Assembly (NCBI GenBank): GCA_963634745.1
Contig: CAVHCX010000006.1
Span: forward strand, 1-64,000
Source of the DNA: CAKRJP01 sp963634745
GTDB lineage: Bacteria > Bacillota > Clostridia > Lachnospirales > Lachnospiraceae
Direction of reading: 5' to 3'
DNA: 64,000 nucleotides
In this document: positions 9,317-18,553 of the stretch, piece after piece
Layout: each line of letters starts with the position of its first letter
Position numbering within the stretch: the first letter of the stretch is position 1
Translations under genes and position numbers: made by a program
The notes under the pieces: model-generated
Databases searched by the model: none
What the model was told of the DNA's origin: nothing
Seen by the model: the letters and a program-made list of their open reading frames with translations, nothing else

Positions 9317-11011
9317 ATGAATATTATCATACTATTAGGCCTGGTATTTTTGCTGATTCTAATGATCGCCATGTTGTATGGACGGTCCCAGGCAATTCAA
9401 CGAATCGGGGCAGTCGGTATTATCCTGGTGCTCACTATAGGAGGCGCTTCTTTATATGGCTTCTTAAAGGCATCGGAATATGCGGAAGAGCAATTTGAAG
9501 AAAAATATGTCCTTGCCATGGGAGGAGTTTATTCCTACATGGAGGAGCTGGAGTCCAACGAAGAGATTTACTCTTTTAACAGCGATGATTCCTTAAAAGA
9601 AGTGGCAGATGCTGTCAATAGTTCCCTGCCTGCAGTGGAAGATCAAGAAGAAGGTTATCTTGGTTTTAGTCTGGTAAAGAGTGATGATACAGGAAATTAT
9701 TACGAGAGCTATCAGGACGGGCAGGATAAGAACCTGTGGGATGATAATAAGCAGGTGGCTAAGGACTTGATCACCAAGTCTGTTACCAATAAGGGCTGTG
9801 CTGTTACAAAACTCTCTGATGATAATTTCCTTTTGGCAATTACAGACAATACAAGAGTTTCTCCTTCTTATGCGACCCTGGTGGAGATTTCTTCCAGCCC
9901 TTTAAGGGATAGTATGAATAGCTTGAAAATTCAATATGCAGTCTTAAGCCTTTTCTTCCTGGCAGCAGGCATGGCTCTTACAACCCTGATTGTTAAGCTT
10001 CAGGAAAGAGAGATCAAGGGCTACATTCGTCTGGTGACCCAGGTGGCAGAGGGAAAGAAGAACTGGAACAGTTTTAAGGTAGACTGTAAACCCATTCTTA
10101 GAGAGAGCACCGAGATGCATACCCTTCAGAGTGCCATCCGTCAGATCGCTTCTAATATTGATTGGATGAATTATTCTAAATATCGAATGCTTCAGGCTTA
10201 TTATCGTTTTGCACCTAAGCAGATCGAGAAGATCCTGCATCGGGAAACCATTATGGAAGTAGGACCTTTAGACCGGGTCAATACAGAGGCAACCTTGGCT
10301 TTTGTATCCTTTACGGAGGATGAGTCCTTGACAGAGAAGGAATACCTAAGACAGATGGTGGAAAACTACTCCAACTTAGGAGAGATCCGAAAAGAACAGG
10401 ACGGCATTATCATTGCCGGCAGCAGTGATCTTAGCAACGTGAAGCTGATGTTTAACAAGGCAACCAAGAAGGCCCTGGAATTCGGTACCCGATTGGTAAT
10501 GAAAGAATCCCAGGATGATGTGGCAGGAGATGCCTTTGTCCTCCTCCACCGCACCAGCTTTGTCTATGGTGTGGCCGGTGACGAGGAGCAGGCCTTTACC
10601 TATGTTCACTCCAATGAGATGAAGGTTTTAGACCGCTATGTCAGCGACTTAAGAAACATGGGTGTTCGTATGGTAGTTACCGACTATGTACATGAAGTAG
10701 TCGGAGATGATGTGGCTACCAGATATATCGGCTATATTGAAAGTGCCGATTACACCTTTAAATTATATGAGGTACTGGATGCTTACTCTGTTGCAGAGCG
10801 CAGAAAGAGAGTGGAACTTATGCCGAAATTTAAGAAGGCATTGGGACTTTTCTACCAGAGTGATTTCTATCTGGCAAGAAATACATTTTCTGAGATCCTA
10901 AAGAGCTGCCCGACAGACGAAGTGGCAAAATGGTACCTGTTTATCTGTGAGAATTGTTTGAATAACCAAGATGTGAACCATCAATCCTTTGCAATATTTT
11001 CACAAAAATAA
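9317..11011 (+). CDS. Membrane protein with degenerate class III adenylate-cyclase-like domain and TPR-like tail
   Basis: 564 aa. Two N-terminal helices (about 3-21 and 31-49), an extracytoplasmic region (about 50-205), a third helix (about 206-226), a HAMP-like linker, then a region starting RFAPKQIEKILHRE...V..LDRV (about 296) that matches the entry to class III cyclase domains. The metal-binding Asp of the usual F-S-D-I-R segment is replaced in LAFVSFTED, and the second Asp position is also lost, so catalysis is unlikely. The C-terminal segment (about 485-550), ending with LYEVLDAY and a helical repeat with FKKALGLFYQSDF, is the TPR-like tail usual in such cyclases. It probably acts as a sensor or scaffold. 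Confidence 0.65.
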   Translation: MNIIILLGLVFLLILMIAMLYGRSQAIQRIGAVGIILVLTIGGASLYGFLKASEYAEEQFEEKYVLAMGGVYSYMEELESNEEIYSFNSDDSLKEVADAVNSSLPAVEDQEEGYLGFSLVKSDDTGNYYESYQDGQDKNLWDDNKQVAKDLITKSVTNKGCAVTKLSDDNFLLAITDNTRVSPSYATLVEISSSPLRDSMNSLKIQYAVLSLFFLAAGMALTTLIVKLQEREIKGYIRLVTQVAEGKKNWNSFKVDCKPILRESTEMHTLQSAIRQIASNIDWMNYSKYRMLQAYYRFAPKQIEKILHRETIMEVGPLDRVNTEATLAFVSFTEDESLTEKEYLRQMVENYSNLGEIRKEQDGIIIAGSSDLSNVKLMFNKATKKALEFGTRLVMKESQDDVAGDAFVLLHRTSFVYGVAGDEEQAFTYVHSNEMKVLDRYVSDLRNMGVRMVVTDYVHEVVGDDVATRYIGYIESADYTFKLYEVLDAYSVAERRKRVELMPKFKKALGLFYQSDFYLARNTFSEILKSCPTDEVAKWYLFICENCLNNQDVNHQSFAIFSQK

Positions 11012-11023
11012 GGAGCATAATTT

Positions 11024-12250
11024 ATGAATCAGTTTTGGAATGTGATAGTCCAAGCGATTAGACTTAGGCTGAATCGATTTGTGACAGTCCTTAGACGACT
11101 GTCATCCCCCACCTATCTCTTGCAGATGGTGTTTATTCGGGTCCGAGAGCTGTTTACAAAGCTTCTGGATGTTAAACCGAAACATAAAAAAGATTATTAT
11201 ACTGTTTCGCGGTGGATGATCAGCCGGAGACTTGCCAATCTGATTTTGATTGTGGCCGGTGTGGCCTGCGTGGTCTATCTGGTAAAGATCAGTCCTTTCA
11301 AAAGTGAATCCCAGCAAGCCAGCACTGTGAAGGTTTATAAGTATTCGTCTATTCCTTTGCGTTTTACAAAGGGCCAGGTAAAGATTACTGCAAAAAGCGG
11401 TTATGTAGCTTATGAGGGTCATGTGAGCGATGGCTATGTAAATGGAGAAGGTAAGCTCTATAACTCAGAGGGTGTCCTCATCTACGACGGAGAATTCAAG
11501 AAGAATGTCTACGACGGAGAGGGAACCCAGTACCGGGAGAGCGGGGCTAAGCTTTACAAGGGAGAATTTTCCGAAGGCGTCAAGGAAGGCCAGGGAGAAC
11601 TCTATGGAACTTCTGATAATAAGGTTTTTTCCGGAGAATTCCATTTAGACAAGATTGTTTATACCCAGCTTCTTGATAAGACCGCCGAGGAGATTTCCGA
11701 AATCTATACCGGCGACCAGTACATTTTCCAAAATGGAGATGAAACAGAGAATGCGGCTGAGGCAGGGACTGCGGAAGAGAGTTCCGATGAGGAAGAATCT
11801 GATTCCGTAGGAAGCGTTGCAGGAGCCGGAAATGCGGTAGTCCTGTCAGATATCAGCGCTATCTATTATTCAAAAGATACCTCAGAGAGTATTGAGGATA
11901 CGGTAAAGTCAGATGTCCTTCTTGTAGGAGAATCTAATTTTGTATATGGCAACAAAACCATTGATAGTCTGGAGGGCTTAGAGGAGACTCTGGGAGAGCC
12001 GGAGTATCAGGGAAATAGTTATTTAACATTTTTGGAGGCAGTGGGAATCAACTGGCTTCAGAATCAGGGAAAAGAGATCAACATTGATACAGGCATCGAT
12101 TTGGAATCTGTATTTGATGAAGTAAGTCTTGTAAATGGTTATAACGCAGATAAGACCCTTTATCTGCATACCTATAAGATTGGGGAATTAACTTATACAT
12201 TTTACTCAGTTGAAAGAACCGGAAGTTTCTTTATGTATGAGATTGAGTAA
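11024..12250 (+). CDS. Membrane-anchored MORN-repeat protein
   Basis: 408 aa. A basic cytoplasmic N-terminus (1-68), one membrane helix (about 70-88), then three to four MORN repeats (about 129-209) with the Y-x-G-E-F-x-x-G-x-x-x-G-x-G pattern. An acidic Glu/Ser-rich linker (about 240-265) and a globular C-terminal domain follow. MORN repeats in bacteria often bind lipid or cell-wall components. By topology the repeats are outside the membrane. It starts 12 nt after the cyclase-like gene and lies in the envelope block of the CIS operon. Role in anchoring the machine is inference. Confidence 0.75.
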   Translation: MNQFWNVIVQAIRLRLNRFVTVLRRLSSPTYLLQMVFIRVRELFTKLLDVKPKHKKDYYTVSRWMISRRLANLILIVAGVACVVYLVKISPFKSESQQASTVKVYKYSSIPLRFTKGQVKITAKSGYVAYEGHVSDGYVNGEGKLYNSEGVLIYDGEFKKNVYDGEGTQYRESGAKLYKGEFSEGVKEGQGELYGTSDNKVFSGEFHLDKIVYTQLLDKTAEEISEIYTGDQYIFQNGDETENAAEAGTAEESSDEEESDSVGSVAGAGNAVVLSDISAIYYSKDTSESIEDTVKSDVLLVGESNFVYGNKTIDSLEGLEETLGEPEYQGNSYLTFLEAVGINWLQNQGKEINIDTGIDLESVFDEVSLVNGYNADKTLYLHTYKIGELTYTFYSVERTGSFFMYEIE

Positions 12251-12270
12251 ACACCGGGGAGGATAATCTA

Positions 12271-14316
12271 TTGAAGAAACGAATCGTTTCCTTGTTGCTG
12301 ATTGTTGCCTTAAGCGTGACAATTACCCCTGGATGGATAAGGGGAGGACAGGTAGAGGCAGCCGATAAAAAGCTGACTATCAGTACCGTGAAGTCCTCGG
12401 CACTTACAGTCAGCGATGATTATACCAAAATTCAAAACAAACTGGCCTTGGCGAAGGTGAAATATACCCAGTCGGTAAAGAAGCTGAAGCTTAAGGAGAA
12501 GAACCAAAGGTCTTTCAGGTGGTCCGCTCTTTTGAGCTTTAAGCTTCCGGAGAGCCCCAACCTGACAGACGAGTCTTCTTACAACTACGAGCCATTGGAA
12601 CTGCAGTCGGAGATCGACCAGCAGGAGCATAAGTTAAATGATACGGTCTACAGTGTCTATGAGACCGTGGAGCTTCAATTTGTGGAGGCCTACCGCCTGC
12701 AGGAAAAGATTTCCTATAACGAGAAGCGGTTAACTACCGCAAAAAAGACCTTGAAGAAGAATCAGGCAAAGCTTTTGCTGGGGGAGGCCAGCCAGTCGGA
12801 CATCGACTCTATGGAATCTAAGATCAGCACCTTGGAGACTACGATCGCTTCTGATGAGCGAAGCTTAGAGGCAGCCTTGGATAAGCTGGGAACCCAGACA
12901 GGGCTTGACTTAAGCAGTGGATATACGCTGTCATCTCCTTTTGTGGATGCAGACATGGAGCGGGAGGACTTGGATACTCTGATTGAGACCACCCTAGACC
13001 GCAGTGATACCTACTATCAGGCCCAGCAGACTTCTGCAAATGCCCTCTTAGAGCTTAATACCAATTATGATCTTATGAAGAACCAGTATGGATCTTCGAA
13101 GATGTCTATGATTGACAGCTATATCAATCAGGCCAAGAACGGGGAGACCATTAATTCTTCGGCCTTCAAACAGCGTTACAATGAATTCTTAACCGCGGTG
13201 GATGCCCCTTGGACAGGAAGCTTTAATATTCTCTTTATATCGATTCCAAAGGAGTGGATTAAGGGAGAGATCGACGGCGTCCGCTATGTGGAGGATGAAC
13301 CCTATGCCCTCTATGAATCCGCTTTGGAATATCAAAGCGCCCTGGCGGATGAGACGGCTACAAAGAATGAGATCACACAATCGGTAAAAGATAGTTTTGA
13401 AAATTATATCTCTGCCAAGAATGCCTGCGAGACAGCTAAGCAGAGTATTAAGGATAAAAAGAAAGAACTTACCAAGGATTCTTACTTAAATGCCAGCAAT
13501 AAGATGACCTACGAAGAGTATGCAGAGGTTCAGGAGGAATATGAGGAACTTCAGGTAGATTACCTTCAGGCCCAGGCTGATTATGCAGGTATCCTATATA
13601 GCTATGACCGCTTGACCTGCGGTAAGGTTTCCGAATATATGACAGGAGAGGGCGTTGAATTATCTACCTCTTCAGGTGGTAACAGCTATGTGGTGGAAGA
13701 TGACGGGGACGGTATTTACTACTACATTCGGTCTCTGGTTTCGGGAAATCTTTTCGAAGTAGGACTTACCAAGACCGAGGATTTAGACACAGATGTAGAT
13801 TCCTTTGAACTTTGGATTGACGATGTGCAGGTGGGAGACAGGACTTCATTAGATGGAACCATCAAGCACTTAGCCTTTGATACCCAGGAAGCGGGTAAGG
13901 TTGTTATAAGACTTTATTCCGGAGATGATTTTGTAGATGACTGCGAGATCGATCCTACCGTCTATTCCGGCAAGCTTTCTATTACAAACTATACGATTAA
14001 GAAACATAACAGTAAGGAGTCCGTTGCTTCCTACACCATGACCAAGAATTCTTCCGGAACGGTTGAATTAAGTATCAGCCCGAAAGAAGAAGGAGAGATC
14101 GCATCCTTCGTGGTCAAGACCAGCGACGGAAAAGCTTTAGTAAGCAATAAGAAGATTTCGATTGATAAGAGCTTTAAATACTTGTCAGCAGCTAATAATA
14201 GCCTGGAAGATTTGCTGGTAAGCTTCTATGATTCCAGTGGAGACCACCTCTACGATGGAACTTTTGATAGCAGCGATCAGATGATTTACAAAGTAACAGA
14301 CGATGAGGACCAATAA
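12271..14316 (+). CDS. Exported TolC-like (outer-membrane-efflux-fold) coiled-coil protein
   Basis: 681 aa, TTG start with a GGGGAGGA ribosome site. Signal peptide about 1-30 (cleavage near VEA-ADKK). Residues about 45-450 show two long helical hairpins. One reads YNEKRLTTAKKTLKKN followed by LLGEASQSDIDSMESKIS and a heptad run ending DKLGTQTGLD, which matches TolC-family outer-membrane efflux proteins. The C-terminal third is beta-rich. A TolC-like fold is surprising in an organism with no outer-membrane genes in view; it may form a tube or bundle through the peptidoglycan. It is followed 15 nt later by a second exported coiled-coil protein. Confidence 0.65.
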   Translation: MKKRIVSLLLIVALSVTITPGWIRGGQVEAADKKLTISTVKSSALTVSDDYTKIQNKLALAKVKYTQSVKKLKLKEKNQRSFRWSALLSFKLPESPNLTDESSYNYEPLELQSEIDQQEHKLNDTVYSVYETVELQFVEAYRLQEKISYNEKRLTTAKKTLKKNQAKLLLGEASQSDIDSMESKISTLETTIASDERSLEAALDKLGTQTGLDLSSGYTLSSPFVDADMEREDLDTLIETTLDRSDTYYQAQQTSANALLELNTNYDLMKNQYGSSKMSMIDSYINQAKNGETINSSAFKQRYNEFLTAVDAPWTGSFNILFISIPKEWIKGEIDGVRYVEDEPYALYESALEYQSALADETATKNEITQSVKDSFENYISAKNACETAKQSIKDKKKELTKDSYLNASNKMTYEEYAEVQEEYEELQVDYLQAQADYAGILYSYDRLTCGKVSEYMTGEGVELSTSSGGNSYVVEDDGDGIYYYIRSLVSGNLFEVGLTKTEDLDTDVDSFELWIDDVQVGDRTSLDGTIKHLAFDTQEAGKVVIRLYSGDDFVDDCEIDPTVYSGKLSITNYTIKKHNSKESVASYTMTKNSSGTVELSISPKEEGEIASFVVKTSDGKALVSNKKISIDKSFKYLSAANNSLEDLLVSFYDSSGDHLYDGTFDSSDQMIYKVTDDEDQ

Positions 14317-14331
14317 GAAAGGAGGGATTCT

Positions 14332-16803
14332 ATGAAAAAGAAAGTTGTAATAGCACTTCTGGCCTTGGCGCTTGGAGGAACGGCAGTATTCCAGAATATG
14401 GATCTTATTGCTGAAGCTGTTATTAGTAACCGGGATAATGGCGTCAAATCCGTCCACGTTTCCGATAATGATATTGAGAATTCCACCTTGGTAATTGGTT
14501 CTTATCTCATTCATATTGATGGACTCACAGATGAGATTTATGAGCTTGCAGAAGCCTCAGCCAATGAGTTTAATCAAAATATCATGTACTACAAATCAGA
14601 GCTGGCGGACGGCCAGTGGTATGAGATTACAGATGCTTCTTCCATTGCGGATATTACATCCGGGGGAAGCCCGGTAGATGCTTCGGAGATAGAGGCCTTA
14701 AATTTCACGCACAAGGTGGATTCTACAGGAACCATCACAGACCTACGTACCGGCAAGACCGTGGGGGCTTATGATATTAATGATCCCTATGATTTGGAAA
14801 ATCTTGAGGAGTTAGAGCCTTTAAAGATCCGCTACCAGGCCATGGAAGCCAAGGAAGATAAGTCCGACGAGGACGATACAAACATTGCTACCATCGCTAA
14901 TTTCTTTGGTATCAATGTAAAAAATTCCGTAACCAATGATTGTGACAGCAAATTAAGTGCCCTGGAGACCTACAAGAACGGCTTGATCACCAGAGAGAAG
15001 CCTTCTTCCTGGACATCGGCGGTAGATACAGTATCTGCTTCCGTGGATGCCACCAGGAGGCTGGAGGTCTTAAATACCATAGAAAAGCAGCTGACGGCCC
15101 TTCAGAATGATGCCACCGTCCAATCGGACTCCGAACTCATTCAGGCCATTGCCGAGTCCCAGTCCAACGTAGAGACCAGCATTACCTCTTATACCGCAAA
15201 GGAGTTGTCAGAGGGAACTACGGTACTTACCAAGGCAGTTTATAATTACAGCAATGATTTAATAAGCTGTGCCAACAGCGGAGATCTAGATGGGGCAGAT
15301 ACAGCCACAGAGAATTTAGTAAATCTCCAAAATATTATGCAGAGCACCATTGCCAATTCCAGCAGTGAGCTTGAGACCCTAAACAATGGTTTGGTGGAGG
15401 ACGCCTTTAGCGAGTGGAAGAGTAAGTTATCTTCCGGGGCCTCTTCCGATTACCAGAAGGCAGTAAATAAGGGCTCTTCCGAATCCGTAAGAACCAGTTA
15501 TTTAACCAGCCAGCAAAATGATACTAATTCTGCAAGGCAGGATTATCAGACCGTACTTTCCGAGGCTTGGAAGCGAATGTCCAACGAGAAGGCCCAGAAA
15601 GACTGTATGGACCGCATCGACGGAGTGGCAGACCTAGAAGCCTTGGTTCCGGAGGATGCAGCCCAGTCCTATCAGTTAGAGACGGTAGAGGAGCATTTAA
15701 ACTGGCTTCGAACCGAGCTTGCAAATTTGGTAGCAGAGTCCGGGGATTCCTCAGACCTTGATAATTTGAACAGTCAGATCGAGGATCTGGAGACAGAAAG
15801 GCGGAATGCCTTAGATAAAAATGATCTTGCGACGGCCAAGAAGCTGGAGACAGAGATTGAAGCCAAGCAGCAGGATGTAGATGACCTTACCAAAGAGTTG
15901 ACAGATGTGTTAAACTCAGATAGTAGTTCTGAATCAGATAAGGCCAAGGCGGCGGCAGGACTTTCCGACGGCAGTGCGGCTAAGATGTTAAATACCCTAG
16001 CTTCCGCTATTACCTCAGGTATCCGGGATGGATCCGATACCTCCGGTACGGAAAATCAGATGGCAGCCTTCCAGGCCTTAAGTAGCTATGATCCTTCGGC
16101 AGCAGCGGCAGGACTTTCTGACATTAAGGATGCCTTGGACGGAGCCACTTCAATCGACGATGATTTGAAAGACCAGCTAAGCCAGGCAGTCAGCGAGGTC
16201 GAGCAGGAGGTAGGAGACGGAAGCAGTTCGGCTGAAGACCTTACCACTGACCAGCTTAAGAATCTCTTAGCAGACTATTTTGGATCTTTGTTAGGAAACG
16301 GAACTTCCGATGTTTCTGATAAAGACATGGCAGCAGCCCTCATCGCCCTGTCCATGTATGCAGAGGATGCAGACAATTCCGATGCAAGAGCCCTGGCAGT
16401 ATCCATTGCGGATAAGATGAATACGGCAGGTAATAGTTATATTTATAAGCAGTACAAACAATCGTCTGATGAGTACATTTCCCTGAGGGCAATCTCAAAA
16501 GTTTTGGGATATCGATATATTTTTGATAGCGCACACTATACCGTAACCCTGCGTCAGTCGTATAATTATTACAGATTCACAAAAGATAAAACAGAGTATA
16601 CTTATACGGAGAAGGCTGTAGGCAGTATGCAAAAGGCAGCCGGCTTGATGGAAACCCTTTATATATCAAGCCTGGATGGAGAATCCATTTTCAATTGTAC
16701 GGGTTACTATATACCAAAGAGCAGCTACGCATCGGTGAAGACTTCCAACATGGAATCCTTGATCCAGGAGGTTTATCAGATGCTTATGGAAGGAGGCGCA
16801 TAG
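14332..16803 (+). CDS. Exported coiled-coil protein with copper-amine-oxidase-like stalk domain
   Basis: 823 aa with an AAGGAGG ribosome site. An N-terminal signal or anchor helix (about 4-29), a short globular segment, then a long Ser/Asp/Ala-rich helical region (about 170-680) with clear coiled-coil stretches such as DLETERRNALDKNDL. The C-terminal domain (about 705-760), with YISLRAISKVLGYRYIFD followed by a Y-T-V-T-L strand, resembles the copper-amine-oxidase N-terminal-like domain used in Firmicute cell-surface proteins. No enzymatic motif is seen. With the preceding TolC-like and MORN proteins it probably builds the extracytoplasmic part of the CIS attachment or exit structure, which is inference. 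Confidence 0.65.
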   Translation: MKKKVVIALLALALGGTAVFQNMDLIAEAVISNRDNGVKSVHVSDNDIENSTLVIGSYLIHIDGLTDEIYELAEASANEFNQNIMYYKSELADGQWYEITDASSIADITSGGSPVDASEIEALNFTHKVDSTGTITDLRTGKTVGAYDINDPYDLENLEELEPLKIRYQAMEAKEDKSDEDDTNIATIANFFGINVKNSVTNDCDSKLSALETYKNGLITREKPSSWTSAVDTVSASVDATRRLEVLNTIEKQLTALQNDATVQSDSELIQAIAESQSNVETSITSYTAKELSEGTTVLTKAVYNYSNDLISCANSGDLDGADTATENLVNLQNIMQSTIANSSSELETLNNGLVEDAFSEWKSKLSSGASSDYQKAVNKGSSESVRTSYLTSQQNDTNSARQDYQTVLSEAWKRMSNEKAQKDCMDRIDGVADLEALVPEDAAQSYQLETVEEHLNWLRTELANLVAESGDSSDLDNLNSQIEDLETERRNALDKNDLATAKKLETEIEAKQQDVDDLTKELTDVLNSDSSSESDKAKAAAGLSDGSAAKMLNTLASAITSGIRDGSDTSGTENQMAAFQALSSYDPSAAAAGLSDIKDALDGATSIDDDLKDQLSQAVSEVEQEVGDGSSSAEDLTTDQLKNLLADYFGSLLGNGTSDVSDKDMAAALIALSMYAEDADNSDARALAVSIADKMNTAGNSYIYKQYKQSSDEYISLRAISKVLGYRYIFDSAHYTVTLRQSYNYYRFTKDKTEYTYTEKAVGSMQKAAGLMETLYISSLDGESIFNCTGYYIPKSSYASVKTSNMESLIQEVYQMLMEGGA

Positions 16804-16807
16804 GACA

Positions 16808-17407
16808 ATGGCAGATTATACAATTATATCTGACGTTAGTAATTACATATGCAAGATGCTCCGTGAGAAGATGTGTCCGGAGCCGGTGCCTTCACCGAAC
16901 AACATCGAAATATCATCCCCTACTTCTCAGGATGTAGACTACATTATCGGTTTATACCTCTATGATGTAAAAGAAGAGGGAGTAACCATTCAGGCCCCCA
17001 GAAGATCTGCGGGGGGAACGACTTTGACAAAGCCGCCAATACCATACAGTCTCTACTATATGGTATTTATAAACGGTTCTTCCCAGATGGGACTAAAAGC
17101 ACCGGATATACAAAAAATCATTGGAAAGGTAGCACAGATTGTCAGTGATAACAACAGTGTCTACCCCCATGAACTGCAACCATGGTTAGATGCAACAGAA
17201 CCTCCTATCGTGCTGACTCAGGCGAAGATGGCACTGGAGGAGAAAGTTCGGGTGTGGCAGGCGATCAACAAACCATACGAGATCAGCTTGTTCTATAAGG
17301 CGGCACCTGTATATGTATCTAGTGAAGTTGTTGCTGATCCTCCACGTGTCAATGAAGCTGTATTTGGTATTGACATGATTGGCCGTGAAAGGAGGGAGAA
17401 AGGTTAA
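16808..17407 (+). CDS. CIS cap/terminator protein (DUF4255, Pvc16/Afp16-like)
   Basis: 199 aa. It has the DUF4255/Pvc16 layout: an N-terminal helix, a strand IEISSPTS, the LYLYDVKEEG strand, a PPIPYSLYYMVFI segment, and a C-terminal LEEKVRVWQAINKPYEISLFYKAAPVYV. In eCIS particles this protein caps the distal end of the sheath-tube and sets the final length. The ATG at 16808 follows AAGGAGG by 11 nt and lies 4 nt after the previous stop. It begins the particle-gene block, ahead of the sheath, the reverse of the canonical Afp/PVC order where the cap gene comes last. Confidence 0.85.
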   Translation: MADYTIISDVSNYICKMLREKMCPEPVPSPNNIEISSPTSQDVDYIIGLYLYDVKEEGVTIQAPRRSAGGTTLTKPPIPYSLYYMVFINGSSQMGLKAPDIQKIIGKVAQIVSDNNSVYPHELQPWLDATEPPIVLTQAKMALEEKVRVWQAINKPYEISLFYKAAPVYVSSEVVADPPRVNEAVFGIDMIGRERREKG

Positions 17408-18121
17408 GTGGAAGCTTCAATTTCATATTCTGTAGATCTTATTATACGTTTGATCGACACAACCACCGGATATCCGGTGACAGACCGCCAGGTGATTTTC
17501 ACGGAAGACGGAAACCCCGTGGCATTCCTGGGAAAAGAAGATGGCGTCTATGTTGGCATGAATATGGGTAAAACAGACAGAGAGCTTCGAGTGAAAGTAA
17601 AGGGATATTTGGAAACAAACTTTTCGGTGGTATACGCAGATATGGTAGGACGTTATCCGGAAGTTTTCGTATATTTGATTCCTGAGATTCCAAGTTATGG
17701 ATTTACCAATATTTTGGAGATAAAAGGAAATCTCCCGGGAATTGAATCGATCGATGCGGTTTCCCTGACAGACCCTTATGGAAAAGCTCAAGCTTATCAG
17801 CCCCAGAAGCAGCAAATGAAACTTCTCGATTCCAAGAGACTTACGGAACGAGCTTATGCCTTGCTCCACAAAGATCCGGAATCCTTCGAAGAGTTTCACA
17901 TTTACCCTGCTAAGAATAAGCAGATTTTAAAATTAAAAGATCCTCTTTTGACGGAATGTAGACCGGAGGAGATTATCACTCGTATAATTAAGGGAAGGGC
18001 CGATGAATCTGGGAACTATACCTTAAGAGTACGCGGAGATGGACGAGGAACCGATTATTTGGTTCGATATGTCGTAAATGGACAGACTGAATTTAAAAGG
18101 ATTGTCTTTGACGACAATTAA
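17408..18121 (+). CDS. CIS-locus protein of unknown function with N-terminal beta-sandwich-like region
   Basis: 237 aa, GTG start immediately after the previous stop (TAA-GTG). Residues about 8-95 read as a small transthyretin/carboxypeptidase-regulatory-like sandwich (RLIDTTTGYPV then VIFTEDGNPVAFLGKEDGVYVG). The middle carries a Gln/Lys-rich segment, and the C-terminal part (about 190-237), with GNYTLRVRGDGRGTDYLVRY, is again strand-rich. No signal peptide. I do not recognise the family. Its place between the cap and the PAAR-like gene makes a structural or tip-associated role likely, but nothing in the sequence proves it. Confidence 0.7.
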   Translation: MEASISYSVDLIIRLIDTTTGYPVTDRQVIFTEDGNPVAFLGKEDGVYVGMNMGKTDRELRVKVKGYLETNFSVVYADMVGRYPEVFVYLIPEIPSYGFTNILEIKGNLPGIESIDAVSLTDPYGKAQAYQPQKQQMKLLDSKRLTERAYALLHKDPESFEEFHIYPAKNKQILKLKDPLLTECRPEEIITRIIKGRADESGNYTLRVRGDGRGTDYLVRYVVNGQTEFKRIVFDDN

Positions 18122-18142
18122 GACAGGAGGTTGTAAAAGCAG

Positions 18143-18532
18143 ATGGGAGTATTAACAGTGGCAGGGGCGACCTGCACTTGTTCCTTTGGAACCGCACCTT
18201 GTAGCTTGCAGGTGACATCCCAGCTTAGCTGTATGGCAGAGGGAAAACCCATGGCTACCATACAGGATATGCAACCGGGAGCAAATTTACCCACCTTCGG
18301 AATGTGCACATCACTGGCCAATCCGGCAGTGGCCGCAGCTACGGCAGCAGCCCTTGGAGTGCTGACACCGCAGCCTTGCACTTTGGTCCCGGCAGGAACA
18401 TGGATTTCATCCAACCCAAAGGTATTAATTAGCGGAATTCCCTGTCTGACAGGTGATGCAACCCTCATGTGTGGATTAGGGGCCGGAACGATTAAAATCG
18501 TCAACCCTGGACAAGCAAAGACAATTGTGTAA
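18143..18532 (+). CDS. DUF4280 PAAR-like spike-tip protein
   Basis: 129 aa. Starts GVLTVAGATCTCSFG, and carries the Cys/His-poor PAAR-like features of DUF4280: LSCMAEGKPMATIQDMQPG, two hydrophobic Ala-rich turns, PCTLVPAG-W, PCLTGDATLMCGLGAG and a closing GTIKIVNPGQ. Four to six cysteines are arranged in pairs and may bind metal. PAAR-like proteins sharpen the spike and can carry effectors. It lies before the sheath gene, far from the spike genes at 26521-28557, and has no extension domain, so any cargo would be separate. Confidence 0.88.
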   Translation: MGVLTVAGATCTCSFGTAPCSLQVTSQLSCMAEGKPMATIQDMQPGANLPTFGMCTSLANPAVAAATAAALGVLTPQPCTLVPAGTWISSNPKVLISGIPCLTGDATLMCGLGAGTIKIVNPGQAKTIV

Positions 18533-18553
18533 TATTAGAAAGGAGAACTAATT

